6,934 nt of DNA, from assembly GCA_031255985.1 (NCBI GenBank), contig JAIRRL010000154.1, forward strand, positions 1-6,934, in the 5' to 3' direction. The position numbers and the translations under genes are program-made. Below are positions 5,366 through 6,934 of this stretch, piece by piece. This DNA is from Gracilibacteraceae bacterium. Lineage in GTDB: Bacteria > Bacillota > Desulfitobacteriia > Desulfitobacteriales > Syntrophobotulaceae. Position 1 is the first letter of the stretch; each line of letters begins with the position of its first letter. Below the pieces are notes generated by a model. That model saw nothing but the letters and a program-made list of their open reading frames with translations. It had not been told where the DNA came from and made no database searches.

Positions 5366-6040
5366 ATGACGTCGGATGAAGTGGCTGTCTATGTGAATTT
5401 GCAAACCGTACAGGATTATTTGTCGGAGCGGGAACAGGCGTTTCTTGTTTTGGTGGATGAGGCGGGAGTGGAGATCACGCTACCCTCGCGGATGCCGCTG
5501 TTTTGTTTTCGCCTGGCGCAGACGGACGCTGTTTGCGCTGCTTGCTACTCTTATTGTCTCGCGCCTGGGCGCGGTTCTGAGGCGAAGGAGTGGAACTGGA
5601 CTTGCTCGCGCGGTTTGGAACATATTATCATTCAGACCGCCTTTCGCGACGCTAAAGGAACGGGAAACGGGGAGAAGCGTTTTTTCCTGATTGGCGGGCG
5701 CGGCAGCGGCAAGGATATCGCCGAACTGACCAGAATAACCTCGGCGTTTTATCGTCTGCCGCTAAGCTTCGGGCGGATCGGAACAGGCGAGAGGGCAGGG
5801 GAGGAAAGCCGGGCGGAAAACCGGGCGACCGGCAATACTTATGATTTAACCGCCCAGGAATTAGTGGTGTTAAGCCATATGGCCCGTGGGCTGGGCAACA
5901 AAGATATCGCGGAGTTGCTTTATGTCAGCTCAAATACGGTAAAAACCCATATAACCCATATTTTGGGGAAAATGGGCGCGAAAAACCGGACAGAAGCTTC
6001 TTTGCTCGCGGTTAAGGAAAGACTCATGAGCGATCTATGA
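5366..6040 (+). CDS. Transcriptional regulator: PocR-like sensor domain plus LuxR-type HTH
   Basis: A 224-residue DNA-binding regulator. Residues about 12-135 resemble the PocR ligand-binding domain (named after the propanediol/cobalamin regulator PocR): LVDEAGVEITLPS at 29-41, a cysteine cluster C47, C57, C60, C64, then WTCSRGLEHIII at 78-89 (C80) and FFLIGGRGSG at 106-115, the counterpart of the 'GAVLGGQ' strand. A Gly/Arg/Glu-rich linker (about 136-158) leads to a LuxR/GerE-type helix-turn-helix: LTAQELVVLSHMARGLGNKDIA at 161-182 and the recognition helix VSSNTVKTHITHILGKMG at 187-204. There is no phosphoacceptor receiver domain, so this is a one-component type regulator whose PocR part probably binds a small ligand. 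ATG at 5366 follows a purine-rich GAGAGAG stretch. The stop shares bases with the next start (ATGA), linking it to the membrane sensor. The HTH is certain; the PocR assignment is likely; the ligand is unknown. Confidence 0.88.
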   Translation: MTSDEVAVYVNLQTVQDYLSEREQAFLVLVDEAGVEITLPSRMPLFCFRLAQTDAVCAACYSYCLAPGRGSEAKEWNWTCSRGLEHIIIQTAFRDAKGTGNGEKRFFLIGGRGSGKDIAELTRITSAFYRLPLSFGRIGTGERAGEESRAENRATGNTYDLTAQELVVLSHMARGLGNKDIAELLYVSSNTVKTHITHILGKMGAKNRTEASLLAVKERLMSDL

Positions 6041-6934
6041 AGAAAAAGCCTTTGTTTGTTTTTAATCTGCAATGGATCGTAGCGCTGCTTCTGGTTTGTC
6101 TGGCTCTTTTTCTCCTTACCGCGAGCCGCGCCGTTCTGGAGGCGTGGAACGACTCCTACCGCGCTTCGCTGGAGGAGGACGCGGCGGTTGCTCTGTATGA
6201 ATATAACGCTTTTTTCCGGGAACAGATAAATAATCTGACGCTGACGGCGAACAGAGAAAGATTCAACAACCCGGATCTGGTGGCGGATTATCTGGCAAGC
6301 CAGGAGAGCGTGGATTTTTTCGTGCTTTATGAAGGAGGGCGGCCCGTCGGCGGGAACGGGCGGACGGAGGCGGTTTTTTTGCGCCTGTTCGACCGGATGG
6401 TCGCGGACAGCGTTTATCGGCAAAACGCATTAATTAGCACGGAAATTACCGATTGGGAGACGATCACGGATTTCCAGCCCTCGCTTGGCGCGCGGGCCTT
6501 GTTTGCCAATCAGGCGGCGCGGGGATTGCCGGTAATGTTGAAAGCCGCCGTTGTGCCGCTGGAAAACGGAGAAGAAGATTCCTGGGCGGTGCTGGTCGGA
6601 CGTCTGCTAAATAACGACGGGGATTTTGTCGGCCGCTCGTTTGAAATACTGGATGGGGATTATCAGCATCGCGCTTCGGCCAATACAAAGGACGGTATGC
6701 GCGTAACCGGCACTTTTTCCATTCCGGGCAGCGACAACGGCGCTTACCAGAGGGCGGAGATAATTAGCGCCATCCAAAGCGGCGTCCGCTCTTACACCGT
6801 GCTGGCAGCATCGCTCAGCCAAAAACTGCATGGCTTTTTTTCCGGCGCGCCGGCTCCGCCCACATCCTATGTCATTACCACGCCGCTGTTTAACTATGAG
6901 GGGCAACTTGCCGGAGCGCTCAATGTAACGTATG
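6037..6934 (+). CDS. Membrane-anchored Cache-type sensor protein, N-terminal part (3' end outside window)
   Basis: The frame is open from ATG 6037 to the window end (299 codons), so only the N-terminus is visible. MKKK is followed by one hydrophobic membrane segment (about residues 11-30), then an extracytoplasmic region. Residues about 45-180 are mostly helical-looking, and 183-299 carry the pattern of Cache sensor domains: WAVLVGRLLNND at 183-194, an Asp/Gly loop, TKDGMRVTGTF at 217-227, AIQSGVRSYTVL at 245-256, and YVITTPLFNYEGQLAGALNV at 278-297 (the 'Y.PL.d..G..iG.l' ending). Such domains bind small molecules outside the cell and sit ahead of histidine kinase, chemoreceptor or GGDEF outputs; which one is present here cannot be seen. 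It overlaps the PocR-LuxR gene by 4 bp (ATGA), so the two are translated together and plausibly sense related signals. Confidence 0.82.
   Translation, partial: MKKKPLFVFNLQWIVALLLVCLALFLLTASRAVLEAWNDSYRASLEEDAAVALYEYNAFFREQINNLTLTANRERFNNPDLVADYLASQESVDFFVLYEGGRPVGGNGRTEAVFLRLFDRMVADSVYRQNALISTEITDWETITDFQPSLGARALFANQAARGLPVMLKAAVVPLENGEEDSWAVLVGRLLNNDGDFVGRSFEILDGDYQHRASANTKDGMRVTGTFSIPGSDNGAYQRAEIISAIQSGVRSYTVLAASLSQKLHGFFSGAPAPPTSYVITTPLFNYEGQLAGALNVTY

Noticed and set aside
5366..6040. Reading the LuxR-type protein as a two-component response regulator
   Set aside because: The N-terminal half lacks the acidic pocket, phosphoacceptor Asp and Lys of a receiver domain; the cysteine pattern and GLEHII/LIGG strands fit a PocR-like domain instead.
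5920..6423. A 167-codon frame on the - strand across the regulator-sensor junction
   Set aside because: It is antisense to the LuxR HTH and the sensor's membrane segment, both clearly real, and its product shows no recognisable domain.

Overview
The window looks like a chromosomal segment of a fairly GC-rich anaerobic member of the Bacillota, perhaps a Negativicutes or Clostridia relative. That reading rests on the gene content (dnaE, coaD, larB, several M42 aminopeptidases, a PocR-type regulator), strong GGAGG-type ribosome binding sites and the use of TTG starts. The taxon is inferred, not demonstrated. I see no mobile element, CRISPR array, tRNA or rRNA.

Left part (1-1050, + strand): the 3' end of dnaE (DNA polymerase III alpha subunit, OB-fold and C-terminal region) runs into coaD (phosphopantetheine adenylyltransferase, coenzyme A synthesis). 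coaD begins at a TTG inside the dnaE tail behind a GGAGG site. coaD then runs tail-to-tail into larB, and the two coding regions overlap by 153 bp.

Middle part (898-4849, - strand): a tight four-gene operon transcribed leftwards. It holds three divergent M42 metallo-aminopeptidase genes, then larB (NaAD carboxylase/hydrolase of nickel-pincer nucleotide synthesis). Junctions are 11 bp and 4 bp overlaps and a 4 bp gap. A good promoter (TTGAGA-17-TATACT with a TG extension) lies 62 bp upstream of the first gene. All three peptidases keep the M42 metal and catalytic residues, so none looks dead. They probably act in late peptide breakdown, possibly as mixed complexes. larE and larC are not in the window.

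Intergenic part (4850-5365): besides the operon promoter, a second leftward promoter with a perfect TATAAT box at 5174-5201 would transcribe about 215 nt of strongly foldable, non-coding-looking sequence that ends at a GC-rich hairpin. This is a candidate small RNA or long leader of no family I recognise. An AT-rich stretch to its right has a near-perfect 16-bp palindrome at 5244-5259 and a plausible rightward promoter.

Right part (5366-6934, + strand): a regulator with a PocR-like cysteine-rich sensor domain and a LuxR-type DNA-binding domain, joined by an ATGA overlap to a membrane-anchored Cache-type extracellular sensor whose output domain lies beyond the window. Together they look like a ligand-sensing regulatory unit. 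Its target is not visible, though the palindrome upstream is a natural candidate for autoregulation.
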